Origin: an uncultured bacterium
GTDB lineage: Bacteria; Cyanobacteriota; Vampirovibrionia; Gastranaerophilales; Gastranaerophilaceae
Length of the DNA: 64,000 nucleotides
Assembly: GCA_905215335.1 (NCBI GenBank)
Contig: CAJMPQ010000004.1
Span: forward strand, 62,001-126,000
Direction of reading: 5' to 3'
The notes under the pieces are model-generated. The model made no database searches. It had not been told where the DNA came from and saw only the letters and a program-made list of their open reading frames with translations. Position numbers and translations under genes: made by a program. How positions within the stretch are numbered: the first letter of the stretch is position 1; each line of letters starts with the position of its first letter. Below are positions 53,370-62,216 of the stretch, in pieces.

Positions 53370-54251
53370 GACTTCAGGGAACTTGTTTATTAAAGCATCC
53401 GCAAACTTTTCTGTATCAACCTGAGTTGTAACAACAGATAATAGATCTTGTGGAAGTTTATTCATCATTTTTTCTAAGTACTCTGGCTTAATAACTCCCA
53501 TTGATTTAACCATTTCATCTTTATTGCGTTCTCTTTGAATAATATGAGTATATGCATCAGCATCAAATTTCTCATATAATTTAGGTTCACGACTTGTCAA
53601 TAGCAAAGTTAAATCTCGCTTTTGATTTGGTTGAAGATTTGTAATCGCATTTCTATAATCTAAATCACCAAGTTGCCCAATTTGTCGTACTAATTCAGCA
53701 GAATCACCTTGAGCTTCAACTCCGGTTACACTTTCTAACATTTGTTGTAAGTACATTTCAGGAATAGATTTGAGATTTTGAAGCAACATTTCCTTATCCA
53801 TATCCGTACCTGTTAACAATTTATCTAATTGTTTTTCCGGCATATATTCAATAATTTGTTGCTCTGAGAACATTTCAAACACAGTTCTAACAAGCTCTTC
53901 CATTGGAATATCTTTTAATAAGTTCATCAATCCATCTTCAGAAAAGAACTGCAAACCTTGTACCATATCATTTGGTTCTAACATAGGAACAAGCTTTTCT
54001 AACTGGGCAGATGTCATAGACTGCATTATAACTAATTTATTATTCGGATCGGCTAATTGAAACAATTCAATTAACTGGTTTGGATCAGAAAACATATCTG
54101 CAGCCATCTGAATTGCAGCCTGATTACCCTGTGCTGCTTCAGCTTGAAGAATTTCTTCTACTGATTTATCAGCATAAATCTGCATCTTGGATTCAGAAAT
54201 ACCAAGTTTTGATTGCAAATAAAGTAATGTAGACTCTATGACCAGCGACAT
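53346..54251 (-). CDS. Helical-repeat protein resembling MgtE-N/FliG domains
   Basis: 301 residues of repeated short helices with the pattern PxxxLxxLL/PxxxMVQ (SAQLEKLVPMLEPNDMV, EQQIIEYMPEKQLDKLL, PEYLEKMMNKLPQDLL), similar to the superhelical MgtE N-domain or FliG middle domains. No transmembrane part, so not a full MgtE; no flagellar genes nearby. Function unknown, perhaps a scaffold. Overlaps pncC's 3' end. Confidence 0.55.
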   Translation of the reverse strand: MSLVIESTLLYLQSKLGISESKMQIYADKSVEEILQAEAAQGNQAAIQMAADMFSDPNQLIELFQLADPNNKLVIMQSMTSAQLEKLVPMLEPNDMVQGLQFFSEDGLMNLLKDIPMEELVRTVFEMFSEQQIIEYMPEKQLDKLLTGTDMDKEMLLQNLKSIPEMYLQQMLESVTGVEAQGDSAELVRQIGQLGDLDYRNAITNLQPNQKRDLTLLLTSREPKLYEKFDADAYTHIIQRERNKDEMVKSMGVIKPEYLEKMMNKLPQDLLSVVTTQVDTEKFADALINKFPEVLAKFIAG

Positions 54252-54380
54252 ATAAACCTCAAATCTCTTTATATATTAACGGTTTAAAATCCTAGAAAAT
54301 TCAATAATATCAATAAATTGTAACATTAAGTAATATTCAAAAAAAGCCTAAAATAAACAGTATTTAATACAAATTCCGTT

Positions 54381-54436
54381 GTAAATTTTTGTAAAAATTT
54401 ACGACAATTGTAACAAAATTTTAACGTTTCTATACT
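54381..54436 (+). promoter_or_regulatory. Promoter with upstream palindrome for the 89-residue gene
   Basis: Palindrome arms GTAAATTTTT (54381-54390) and AAAAATTTAC (54393-54402), then TTGTAA (54408-54413), 17-base spacer and TATACT (54431-54436). The right half contains the 15-mer TTTGTAAAAATTTAC that is also upstream of the BlaI-type gene. Confidence 0.6.
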
Positions 54437-54471
54437 TTATATATATAAGGGAAAATATAAGGAATGGGACA

Positions 54472-54741
54472 ATGAGTTTCGATGTAAATATTGGACGGGC
54501 ACAACCAATTATTAAACCCACAGCAAACATGAATAACGATGGTGGAAGCGGCGGAAACCTAGGTTATATGATGCGCGGAAAAAAGAAAAACAATCAAAAT
54601 GAACATAAAAGTTTATTTGATTCAGAACCGGAATTAGATTCTTTCGAAATGGCATCAAAACTTCCTAACAAACATTATGAAGAAGCTATGGGATTAAAAA
54701 ATTCTTGGATTGAAAATTTTATTTCAAAAATTACAAAATAA
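54472..54741 (+). CDS. Small Asn/Gly-rich protein, unknown function
   Basis: 89 residues, polar, with GGSGGNLGYMMRG in the middle and a C-terminal amphipathic helix; no signal peptide. AAGGAATGGG precedes the ATG and a terminator follows at once, so it is a single-gene unit with its own promoter and palindrome. Function unknown. Confidence 0.55.
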   Translation: MSFDVNIGRAQPIIKPTANMNNDGGSGGNLGYMMRGKKKNNQNEHKSLFDSEPELDSFEMASKLPNKHYEEAMGLKNSWIENFISKITK

Positions 54742-54776
54742 AAAAGACCAAACATAGAAAATATGTTGGTCTTTTT
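54741..54776 (+). terminator. Rho-independent terminator
   Basis: AAAAAGACCA / TGGTCTTTTT stem extended by ACATA/TATGT with one bulged A; convergent with the gene ending at 54790. Confidence 0.85.
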
Positions 54777-54789
54777 GTTTTATAAAATA

Positions 54790-55296
54790 TTATGCTAACC
54801 CATGCGAAACTTTATTGTTAGTAGAAATCATATTCATCGCAGAATAAATACTTTCTCGCGAATCAAGTAAGGTATCATATCTACTATCTAAACTAGACAA
54901 TTGTGACAAATAAGATGATAACTGAGGCAAAATACGAGGATTATTCTCAGCATCTTCTAGTAAAGTTTCTAATTCGTTACCAATTGCATTTAATATTTCT
55001 GTCGTATCATCCGAAGAAATAGATACCCCAACAGAACTTGCTAAAGCTTTTGCTTCTGATAGTATCTGACTTTCAGAATCATTTCGTCCATCTTGTTGAT
55101 CAGATGAAGACTGTTTTTCTTGCATTGCTGCAGAAATTAATGATAATGCCTCTGACTCTGTCATATCATCCGTTGCAGTAATTCCTAATGCTTCTAATTT
55201 TGATTTAGTGCTTTCGCTCAATGATGACTTTTTCACATTAGTATCATTTGCAGCAGCACTTGAACCTGCATTTACACTGGAAATTGATGTTGACAT
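54790..55296 (-). CDS. Small Ser/Ala-rich helical protein, unknown function
   Basis: 168 residues from the ATG at 55296 (MSTSISSVNAG), selected because AAAGGATGG lies just upstream; an earlier start at 55335 gives an unlikely Arg-rich N-terminus. Ser/Ala/Asp-rich, helical, no signal peptide. Resembles export or flagellar-type low-complexity proteins in composition only. Confidence 0.55.
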   Translation of the reverse strand: MSTSISSVNAGSSAAANDTNVKKSSLSESTKSKLEALGITATDDMTESEALSLISAAMQEKQSSSDQQDGRNDSESQILSEAKALASSVGVSISSDDTTEILNAIGNELETLLEDAENNPRILPQLSSYLSQLSSLDSRYDTLLDSRESIYSAMNMISTNNKVSHGLA

Positions 55297-55413
55297 AAAA
55301 CCCATCCTTTCTTTGGGAGCTATTCTCTCTCTCAATATTTGTACGTTGGATTTGTCGGATTATATTATTCAATTCTTAAGTAAAATACGTCGATTGTGAA
55401 GAAAAGTTTACAT

Positions 55414-55466
55414 GTAGAATATTCTACTAGTGGAAATATTGACTTTTGAAAAAGTGTAATTATACA
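55414..55466 (+). promoter_or_regulatory. Promoter with palindrome before the MarR-like gene
   Basis: A perfect 14-base palindrome (GTAGAATATTCTAC, 55414-55427) lies 11 bases before TTGACT (55439-55444), spacer 16, TATACA (55461-55466). Fits an autoregulatory MarR operator. Confidence 0.55.
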
Positions 55467-55516
55467 AAAACAAGTACACGAGATTTTATAAGTTATTAAG
55501 CAAAGAGAGGTAAAAC

Positions 55517-55984
55517 ATGGAGAAAAGAAGACATTATGTTAACAGCTTAACATTTCAAACTGAGTACACTGCACAAGTTTTTAAAAATATCACCAAAGAA
55601 TTTTTTGAAAATGAAATAAACAAGAAAATTTCATTTGAAGAATACATAATTCTGGATACAATAATTTGCTATCCGCACATTGATGAAAAAATATTAGCTA
55701 AAACACTATTAAAAGATAGAAATTCCATTAAACATCTATTAACAAAATTAGTTAATAAAAAACTGCTCGAAGAAATTAAAAATAATAAATTAGAAGCAGT
55801 ATTTACTCATTACAAATTAACAGATAAAGGTAATAAATTATACCAAGAAATAACTCTTTCTAATGACAAAACTATAGAAATACTTGCCAAATTTATCTCA
55901 GAAAAAGAATTATTATCTTTTACTAAAACACTATTAAAAATTAGAAATATACTTATTTCACTTGAATATATTGAAATACCATAA
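55517..55984 (+). CDS. MarR-like winged-helix regulator
   Basis: 155 residues: dimerising N- and C-terminal helices around a winged helix with DEKILAKTLLKDRNSIKHLLTKLVNKKLLEE (helix-turn-helix, about 55-85) and a wing. AAAGAGAGG precedes the ATG. No enzyme or transporter gene lies beside it, so target genes are unknown. Confidence 0.72.
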   Translation: MEKRRHYVNSLTFQTEYTAQVFKNITKEFFENEINKKISFEEYIILDTIICYPHIDEKILAKTLLKDRNSIKHLLTKLVNKKLLEEIKNNKLEAVFTHYKLTDKGNKLYQEITLSNDKTIEILAKFISEKELLSFTKTLLKIRNILISLEYIEIP

Positions 55985-56015
55985 TAGATCTCAAAATATT
56001 ACTCCTACTCTATGC

Positions 56016-56044
56016 AAAAAAGCTCTCATATTGAGAGCTTTTTC
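56016..56044 (+). terminator. Rho-independent terminator
   Basis: AAGCTCTCA / TGAGAGCTT stem with a TAT loop, A-run before and T-run after; ends the MarR-like gene. Confidence 0.88.
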
Positions 56045-56058
56045 TTTTATACAAAAAT

Positions 56059-56086
56059 AAAAGAGATTTCTTACGAAATCTCTTTT
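56059..56086 (-). terminator. Terminator of tRNA-Gly
   Basis: AAGAGATTTC / GAAATCTCTT stem with a TTAC loop; read on the minus strand it follows tRNA-Gly and has a T-run. Confidence 0.75.
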
Positions 56087-56090
56087 AAAT

Positions 56091-56163
56091 AGCGGAAGAC
56101 GAGACTCGAACTCGCGACAGCCTGCTTGGAAGGCAGACGCTCTACCAACTGAGCTACTTCCGC
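56091..56163 (-). tRNA. tRNA-Gly (anticodon UCC)
   Basis: Read on the minus strand: acceptor GCGGAAG/CTTCCGC, D arm GCTC...GAGC, anticodon arm TCTGC-CTTCCAA-GCAGG with TCC anticodon, T arm GCGAG-TTCGAGT-CTCGT, discriminator T. 73 bases, no encoded CCA. All stems pair with two wobbles. It lies between a MarR-like gene and an unexplained intergenic stretch. Confidence 0.97.
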
Positions 56164-56314
56164 AAAACTATTTATTTGTCACAAAAAAATATTACCACAA
56201 GAGTAAACTAAAATCAAGTTTTAAATTTCAAACCAACAAAAATGTATATTAATCCTAAAGTACTAGTAAAAAATATCAATATGAGCCTTGAAAAATCTAT
56301 TCTCAAGAATGGTG

Positions 56315-56509
56315 CGAAAAGAACCCATGACCGTTTATTATATAAATGTAGGTTCGAAACGTCCAAGCACTTTTTCGGGGTTGCGACAAGATTTTTTCTT
56401 TTTGCGGTTTGGTTTAAAACGCTTTGAACTTACACCTTACTTCAAAAAATTTTTCATGTTTTATAACTTCCGGTTTGTAGTGTAGCTAAGTTGCAAGACA
56501 AACCTTTTT
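56315..56509 (+). ncRNA. Candidate structured RNA or degenerate element before ppiC
   Basis: The gene-free stretch 56164-56553 (390 bases) contains a locally less AT-rich block ending in a compound hairpin. GGTTTGT (56472-56478) pairs with ACAAACC (56498-56504), an AG/AG internal loop and TGTAGC/GTTGCA with a TAA loop, followed by five T. Short overlapping frames here have unlikely, Phe-rich translations and no ribosome sites. No tmRNA, RNase P, SRP or 6S signature is evident. Could be an intergenic repeat or a decayed gene. Confidence 0.4.
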
Positions 56510-56553
56510 ATTTTATAATCCATCCTGTATAGAATATATAGGAGTAAATTATT

Positions 56554-56835
56554 ATGACAAGTGAAGTTAGGGCAAGTCACATTCTTGTAAAAACAGAACA
56601 AGAAGCTAAAGATTTGTATAACGAAATTAAAAATGGTAAATCTTTTGCTGAACTAGCAGAAGAAAAATCATTATGCCCATCTGGACAAAATGGTGGTGAT
56701 CTTGGATTTTTTGGAAAAGGAATGATGGTTAAACCTTTTGAAGATGCAGCTTTTGCTCTTGAAGTTGGTGAATTATCAGAACCTGTTCAAACTCAATTCG
56801 GATGGCACTTAATTCAAGTTACAGGCAAAAACTAA
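56554..56835 (+). CDS. ppiC: Parvulin-type peptidyl-prolyl isomerase
   Basis: 93 residues, a stand-alone cytosolic PpiC domain: RASHILVKTEQEA, LAEEKSLCPSGQNGGDLGFF, MVKPFEDAAF and TQFGWHLIQV contain all family landmarks. TAGGAG precedes the ATG. First gene of ppiC-pepP-trmH-(GCAxxG) operon; pepP starts 1 base after its stop. Confidence 0.94.
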   Translation: MTSEVRASHILVKTEQEAKDLYNEIKNGKSFAELAEEKSLCPSGQNGGDLGFFGKGMMVKPFEDAAFALEVGELSEPVQTQFGWHLIQVTGKN

Positions 56836-56836
56836 T

Positions 56837-58408
56837 ATGGATAATATAACAGTAATAAAAAATTTCATGGTTAACAATGAGCTTAAATACTTATTAGTTA
56901 ACTCAACTAATGAATTTTTAGTTGAATATAATACTTTAGAAGAAAATTCCAGATTCAAACTAACACAATTTTCAGGCTCAACAGGAGAAGCTTTAGTTAC
57001 TCCGGAAACAATTTATCTTTTTGTAGATGGAAGATATCATATTCAAGCTGATCTTGAAGTTAACCATGAAAAAATTACTGTTATAAAACTTCAACAAGGC
57101 CAAAAATACTTAGATGAACTTATAAACAGAATTCCAAAAAATGAAGTTTTAGGTTTATTTTCTAAAAAGAATTCTCAAGCAAAAATAGAATTTATAAAAG
57201 ACAAAAGAAATATAAAACTTTTAGATTCTGATCTTCTTGATAATAAAGTTAAAAATATATTTCAAAACAATATTGAACTCGATATTAATTTAACTGGAAT
57301 TTCAAAAGAAGAAAAAATTACAGAAATTTCAGCTAACCTAGCAGAGGACGAAGCCTTATATATAACAGATTTAGATGAAGTTTCTTACCTATTTAATATG
57401 AGAAACTTTTCACAAAATTTCACTGCAAAAATAAAAGCTAAAGCTCTTATTTTTAAAAACGAATTTCAATTATTTACTGAAAATGAGCTTCAAAATTTAG
57501 AAAACATATTGAAAAATACAGACAAAAAAATCTATGTAGATAAAACTACAATTAATGGATTTGATTATAATTTAATAAATTCAAGGGCTCTAAATCTATC
57601 CGAAAATTCTGTTAAAATAATGAAAGCTCAAAAAAATAAAGCTGAATTAAATCATTTGAAACATGCATTTAAAAAAACAGATAAAGCAGTTTCGGCAATA
57701 CGAGATTATATTGAAAATAATGAAAATTTATCAGAATATGATATTGCAACTCAACTAGAAAAAGAATTCAAAAAACAAGGAGCTCTAGGATTAAGCTTTA
57801 ATTCCATAGTAGCCAAAGATAAAAATTCTGCTCTTGCTCACTACTCAAAATCTTCAAAAGATGAAATAATCAAAGATGGTAGTCTTGTTCTGATTGACTG
57901 CGGAGCTTATTTTGAAGGCGGACTTGCAACAGATATCACGAGAGTTTTTGTCAAAGGAACTCCAAGTGAACTACAACGCAAAATATACACGATTGTATTG
58001 AAAGCCTTTTTAAAAGCATACAATTACGATAAAACAAATACACAAAGACCATTGAAAGGTTTTGATATAGATAAGTCTATTCACGAATTTTTTGCGACAC
58101 AAGATACTGAAGGTTTTGTTTTTAACCATGGATTAGGACACGGAATAGGTATAAATGTTCATGAATACCCACCAAATCTAAGTTCTCATGAAATGGCAAA
58201 AACTCCAATACTTGATGGAATGTGCTTCTCTATAGAACCGGGATTATATAAAGAAGGCTTTTTCGGAGTAAGATTGGAAAATTCGTGTTATTTCCAAGAT
58301 AATCACATTCACTCATTTGTACATATGAATTATGAAAAAAAACTAATCGATGATAAAATGTTATCAGAAACAGAAAAACAACAACTTGCAGAATTTGAGG
58401 TTAAATAA
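56837..58408 (+). CDS. pepP: Xaa-Pro aminopeptidase (M24B)
   Basis: 523 residues: creatinase-like N-domains (~1-260) and an M24 'pita-bread' catalytic domain. The five metal ligands are visible: Asp in LIDCGAYF, Asp in ATDITRVF, His in NHGLGHGIG, Glu in SIEPGLY and Glu in VRLENSC; the second His lies in NVHEYPP. Removes N-terminal residues before proline. Length fits the three-domain form. Its stop overlaps trmH start. Confidence 0.94.
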   Translation: MDNITVIKNFMVNNELKYLLVNSTNEFLVEYNTLEENSRFKLTQFSGSTGEALVTPETIYLFVDGRYHIQADLEVNHEKITVIKLQQGQKYLDELINRIPKNEVLGLFSKKNSQAKIEFIKDKRNIKLLDSDLLDNKVKNIFQNNIELDINLTGISKEEKITEISANLAEDEALYITDLDEVSYLFNMRNFSQNFTAKIKAKALIFKNEFQLFTENELQNLENILKNTDKKIYVDKTTINGFDYNLINSRALNLSENSVKIMKAQKNKAELNHLKHAFKKTDKAVSAIRDYIENNENLSEYDIATQLEKEFKKQGALGLSFNSIVAKDKNSALAHYSKSSKDEIIKDGSLVLIDCGAYFEGGLATDITRVFVKGTPSELQRKIYTIVLKAFLKAYNYDKTNTQRPLKGFDIDKSIHEFFATQDTEGFVFNHGLGHGIGINVHEYPPNLSSHEMAKTPILDGMCFSIEPGLYKEGFFGVRLENSCYFQDNHIHSFVHMNYEKKLIDDKMLSETEKQQLAEFEVK

Positions 58409-59157
58409 TGGATATAATAACAAGTGTTAATAATAATCTTGTAAAAGAAACCACAAAACTTCAACAAAAAAAATTCAGAAATCAAACAGGTAAATTTATA
58501 CTGGAAGGTTTTAAAGCAATAAAAGAAGCTTTTGATGCGGGAATTCAACTTGAAAATATTTTTGTAGAACAACATCATACAAAAGATTATGAATTTGCAA
58601 AAGATATTCTAATTGAGACTAATGAAGCAGTTTTAAAAAAACTCTGCACAACTGAATCTGCACCTAGCGCTATTGCTATTGGTTTTCAAAAACAATATGA
58701 TAAAAAATTACTAACAAAAACACAAAAAGTTGTATTATTGGAAGACATCAAAGACTTAGGGAATTTAGGAACAATCATACGTTCTTCTGTAGCTTTTGGT
58801 GCTGATGCTATTGTTTTGTACGGAGATAGCGTAGATATCTATAACCCAAAATGTGTTAGAGCGTCTGTTGGAAATCTTTGGAAACTTCCTATTATTCATA
58901 TAAAAGATTTTGAAGAATTAAAAAATATTTTTTCTAATTTCGAAAGAATTGCAACACTTCCAAGAGCTACAAACTTACTAAAAACCTACAAAATAAAATT
59001 ACCAACACTTGTTATGTTCGGAAGTGAAGCAAACGGATTGTCAGAAGAACTAATCAAATTTTCTACGAATTCAGTAAAAATAGAAATGAATAAGACTGTA
59101 GAATCCTTAAATCTTGCGACTTCTGTTTCTGTAATTTTATACGAATTATTTGTATAG
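58408..59157 (+). CDS. SpoU-family RNA 2'-O-methyltransferase (TrmH/RlmB-like)
   Basis: 249 residues: substrate-binding N-domain (LEGFKAIKEAFDAGIQLENIF) and a SPOUT knot with KDLGNLGTIIRSSVAFGADAIVL, CVRASVGNLWKLPII, LVMFGSEANGLSEEL and VESLNLATSVSVILYEL, all three motifs. Target nucleotide (tRNA G18 or 23S) not determinable. Overlaps pepP by one base and precedes the GCAxxG gene by 9. Confidence 0.93.
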   Translation: MDIITSVNNNLVKETTKLQQKKFRNQTGKFILEGFKAIKEAFDAGIQLENIFVEQHHTKDYEFAKDILIETNEAVLKKLCTTESAPSAIAIGFQKQYDKKLLTKTQKVVLLEDIKDLGNLGTIIRSSVAFGADAIVLYGDSVDIYNPKCVRASVGNLWKLPIIHIKDFEELKNIFSNFERIATLPRATNLLKTYKIKLPTLVMFGSEANGLSEELIKFSTNSVKIEMNKTVESLNLATSVSVILYELFV

Positions 59158-59166
59158 GAGAAAATA

Positions 59167-59637
59167 ATGACAAATCATGAAATAAAAGCTCGCGAATTAT
59201 TCAAAAGCGGGTATAACTGTGCTCAATCTGTATTAGGAGCTTACGCAGAAGAACTTGGACTTGACTTAGATACAGCATTAAAAATTTCATCCTCTTTCGG
59301 CGGTGGAATGGGAAGATTAAGAGAAGTATGCGGAGCCGTAAGTGGGATGTTTATGGCTGTAGGCTTAGCTAAAGGTTATAAATCAAATAACGATAGAGAA
59401 GAAAAAAAAGAACATTATGAAAGAATTCAATATTTAGCAAAAGAATTTGAAAAAATGAATGGTTCTATTGTATGTAGAGAATTACTTGGCTTAGACCATA
59501 AAAAAGATGATCCGACACCGGCAGAAAGAACAAAAGAATATTATAAAAAAAGGCCTTGCGAAGAAATGGTTGCAGATGCTTGTAAGATTTTAGATAAATA
59601 CTTAAGTGAGAATAAAAAAGAAGCGGTTATTTCATAA
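59167..59637 (+). CDS. C_GCAxxG_C_C family redox protein
   Basis: 156 residues with the family cysteines: GYNCAQSVLGAY, RLREVCGAVSGMFMA (GCAxxG-like), VCRELLG and RPCEEMVADAC. GGAG precedes the ATG. Members are thought to act in electron transfer or metal binding in anaerobes; no further function known. Last gene of the ppiC operon; its stop lies inside the terminator. Confidence 0.9.
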   Translation: MTNHEIKARELFKSGYNCAQSVLGAYAEELGLDLDTALKISSSFGGGMGRLREVCGAVSGMFMAVGLAKGYKSNNDREEKKEHYERIQYLAKEFEKMNGSIVCRELLGLDHKKDDPTPAERTKEYYKKRPCEEMVADACKILDKYLSENKKEAVIS

Positions 59638-59650
59638 CCGCTTCTTTTTT
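59614..59650. terminator. Bidirectional rho-independent terminator
   Basis: AAGCGGTTAT / ATAACCGCTT with flanking A6/T6 runs and a 3-base loop, between two convergent genes. Confidence 0.92.
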
Positions 59651-59652
59651 AT

Positions 59653-60846
59653 TTAAGGCATTGTTGGATAATTATTTATTTTATAACCTTTTGCAGTAAT
59701 TGCAAGTATCTCCTTGATTGTCTTTGCTTCTTTTATCTTTTTTGAATACTCGTCTACATTAACATAATATTCAGCTAAGACCTCGTTATTAAATGAACTG
59801 TATATTTTAGTTTTATTCATTTCTTCTACGTTGATAGGAGATTTTTTACTTTCTTCAATAATTTGTTTATTTGTATGCTTAGACATGTAAGCATAATTAG
59901 CTGCAGAATTAAATAATTGCTTTTTATATCTCATTGATAATTTATCCCATACAGCCGGATCCATATAAAATTTATTTTCAGTATCTCCAAGTTCAATTTT
60001 TGAAAAATTTGCTTCTACAGAAACTTTTTGATGCTCAATAGCCAAATTTTCTAATTTTACTTTATATTCAGGATGTGATTGAGAATATTTATAAAGTACA
60101 ATTCCTGAAGATATAGAAAACAAAATAATACTACCAATTATTAAAAATGGAGCTAAAATACCCCAAATAGTTGCTTGTTTTTCTTGATCCGCATGAAATC
60201 TTTCTAAGCTATCGTACTTTTCACTCATAGCCCATTCATTACCTTTTAGACCACAAATAAACATAAACGGTAACCAGCCACAAGTCAAACATAATGGAAG
60301 CATTAAAGTTGTCATTGGAGCTTTATTAAATAATCCCCAAATCCAAGTACCCAAAAATGCTCCCCAGTTAAACTTTAACAACTTACTTTTTGGTTTTTGA
60401 CCTGTTATTTTACCTTTTTGGAAAATCAAAACTAATACAATAAAAAATGATATCCATTTTGCGAAGAAATTAGATGCTACAGGTGTATATCCCATAAAAA
60501 ATAAAACAACTAATATTGATGAAATCATATAAACTCTATTATCATCGACTTCACCAACAATATCCCTTACTCTTCTTACAATACTTGGATAGTACAAAGC
60601 TGAAACCACCAGCCCCATTATTGCAATCCAAAGTGTGCACCATAAAGGTAATGACGGATGAGCTGACAACAAACCAAACTCAGCCCACATCTTCGGATTA
60701 AACATACCCAAATAAAAAATTGGAGTTGTCCAAATTAAAGATTCTACTAACTCTATCCATAATGTATTGATAATAAACCCTCTTCGACCAATAATACCAC
60801 GCATACCTAATAACTTATTAGATTCTGCAAAATAATTCTCAGACAT
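59653..60846 (-). CDS. DUF805/DUF2628-like membrane protein
   Basis: 397 residues. N-terminal part (GRRGFIINTLWIELVESLIW ... SIVRRVRDIVGE) resembles DUF805 with its RRLHD-like element; the middle (NWGAFLGTWIWGLFNKAPMTTLMLP ... LKGNEWA) resembles DUF2628. Another span at 235-255 anchors a soluble C-terminal domain (~255-397). It has about seven spans. Function unknown. It precedes no obvious partner; the 63.7 kb partial gene shares the DUF805-like part. Confidence 0.7.
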   Translation of the reverse strand: MSENYFAESNKLLGMRGIIGRRGFIINTLWIELVESLIWTTPIFYLGMFNPKMWAEFGLLSAHPSLPLWCTLWIAIMGLVVSALYYPSIVRRVRDIVGEVDDNRVYMISSILVVLFFMGYTPVASNFFAKWISFFIVLVLIFQKGKITGQKPKSKLLKFNWGAFLGTWIWGLFNKAPMTTLMLPLCLTCGWLPFMFICGLKGNEWAMSEKYDSLERFHADQEKQATIWGILAPFLIIGSIILFSISSGIVLYKYSQSHPEYKVKLENLAIEHQKVSVEANFSKIELGDTENKFYMDPAVWDKLSMRYKKQLFNSAANYAYMSKHTNKQIIEESKKSPINVEEMNKTKIYSSFNNEVLAEYYVNVDEYSKKIKEAKTIKEILAITAKGYKINNYPTMP

Positions 60847-60866
60847 TTTTAACTCCTATATTAACT

Positions 60867-62039
60867 CTATTCATCAATTTCTTCTAATAATTCTTCCGGT
60901 ATAACTTTTTCTGTGATATTCTTACCACTTTTTGCACTTCTTGCTTCTATACCATAATCTTTTAGTTTTTCAGCTTCTCTAAATATACTTCCATTATTTT
61001 TTAACCTAAACCTATTAATTTCAGTATTAATCTCTTGAGCAGCTTTTTCTATAGAATTTCTTATATTCAATAAATTTTGCGCATGTGTTGCTAAATTATT
61101 ATATAAGGTTTCACCAACTCTAACTATATTTTCAACATTTGAACTTCTAACTTTTGATGCCCACAATTGATTTACCAATCTCAAAGATACCAATAATGAA
61201 GAAGACCCAACAATAATAATATTTTTTGAATTTGCATTTTCTAATACTTGTTTAAAATCATAATCTGTATAAATCAAATTTATACAAGATTCTATAGGAA
61301 TATACATTAATATAAATCCAGGTTGATTTCCACCCAACAAATGCTCATAATCTTTTTTCGCCAAAGAATTTATACAACCATTCAAATCAGATATAAAACT
61401 CTTTTTATAACTATCATCTTCTGACTGTCTATAATCAATATAATTTTTTAAAATAACTTTTGAATCAATAACTAAATAATTATCATTTGGTAAATTCACA
61501 ATAAAATCAGGTTTTACACCTTCTGCTGAAAATTGCTTACGGTAATGTACATTTTCTTCTAAATTTGCAAATTTCAAAAGCTGTTCTAACCATTCTTCTC
61601 CAAATGCTCCTTTTAAATTTTGGTTTGTAGTCAAAGCTCGAGCATATTTTTCAGCAGTTTGAATAGCATTTTTTATATCCAAAGATTCTAACTCATAAGA
61701 TTTTTGATATTTATCTAAACTTTCTTTAAATTCCGACAACATCTTATTTATTGGCTTAATTTCTTCAGCTTTAAATATCTCCATTTTAGACGTCAAATCT
61801 GCAGAATGAGTTTCCAACAAGTGTTCTTGTTGATTTTTTAAAGAGTCTTGAGCTATTTGAGAAAATGCAACCTTAACTTCATTAATAATATTATCATTCA
61901 ACCCTACACGAGTTTTTAATTCATTATTTTCAGCTTTCAATTCAATAATCTTGTTTTGATAAAATACTGAAGCAATATGCCAAACTAAAACCCCTGTAAC
62001 AATAATGCTTAATATAAGAATTACTATTTCTAAAACCAT
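60867..62039 (-). CDS. rmuC: RmuC-family protein
   Basis: 390 residues: N-terminal span, a long coiled coil (~30-140), then a nuclease-like core with LKGAFGEEWLEQLLKFANL, VKPDFIVNLPNDNYLVIDSKVILKNY, FILMYIPIESC and SSSLLVSLRLVNQLW. RmuC limits recombination at inverted repeats by an unclear nuclease mechanism. Start has AGAGG upstream. Downstream gene starts 20 bases later. Confidence 0.93.
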   Translation of the reverse strand: MVLEIVILILSIIVTGVLVWHIASVFYQNKIIELKAENNELKTRVGLNDNIINEVKVAFSQIAQDSLKNQQEHLLETHSADLTSKMEIFKAEEIKPINKMLSEFKESLDKYQKSYELESLDIKNAIQTAEKYARALTTNQNLKGAFGEEWLEQLLKFANLEENVHYRKQFSAEGVKPDFIVNLPNDNYLVIDSKVILKNYIDYRQSEDDSYKKSFISDLNGCINSLAKKDYEHLLGGNQPGFILMYIPIESCINLIYTDYDFKQVLENANSKNIIIVGSSSLLVSLRLVNQLWASKVRSSNVENIVRVGETLYNNLATHAQNLLNIRNSIEKAAQEINTEINRFRLKNNGSIFREAEKLKDYGIEARSAKSGKNITEKVIPEELLEEIDE

Positions 62040-62216
62040 CTCTACCTCTGTAAAACCATTTTCATTCTAACATATTTTCAGAAAAATACTAACATTTTAA
62101 AAGTTATATGAAGATAAAAGATGTTTCAAATATATCAAAACTTGCACTACTCATTTTTTTTAATTAAAATATTGATAATCTGATATTTATATATTTTTAG
62201 AAGAAGGGATAGAACT

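Noticed and set aside
56242..56485. Two overlapping + frames (61 and 65 codons)
   Set aside because: No ribosome site, Phe-rich translations and location within a hairpin-ended block; treated as RNA or element.
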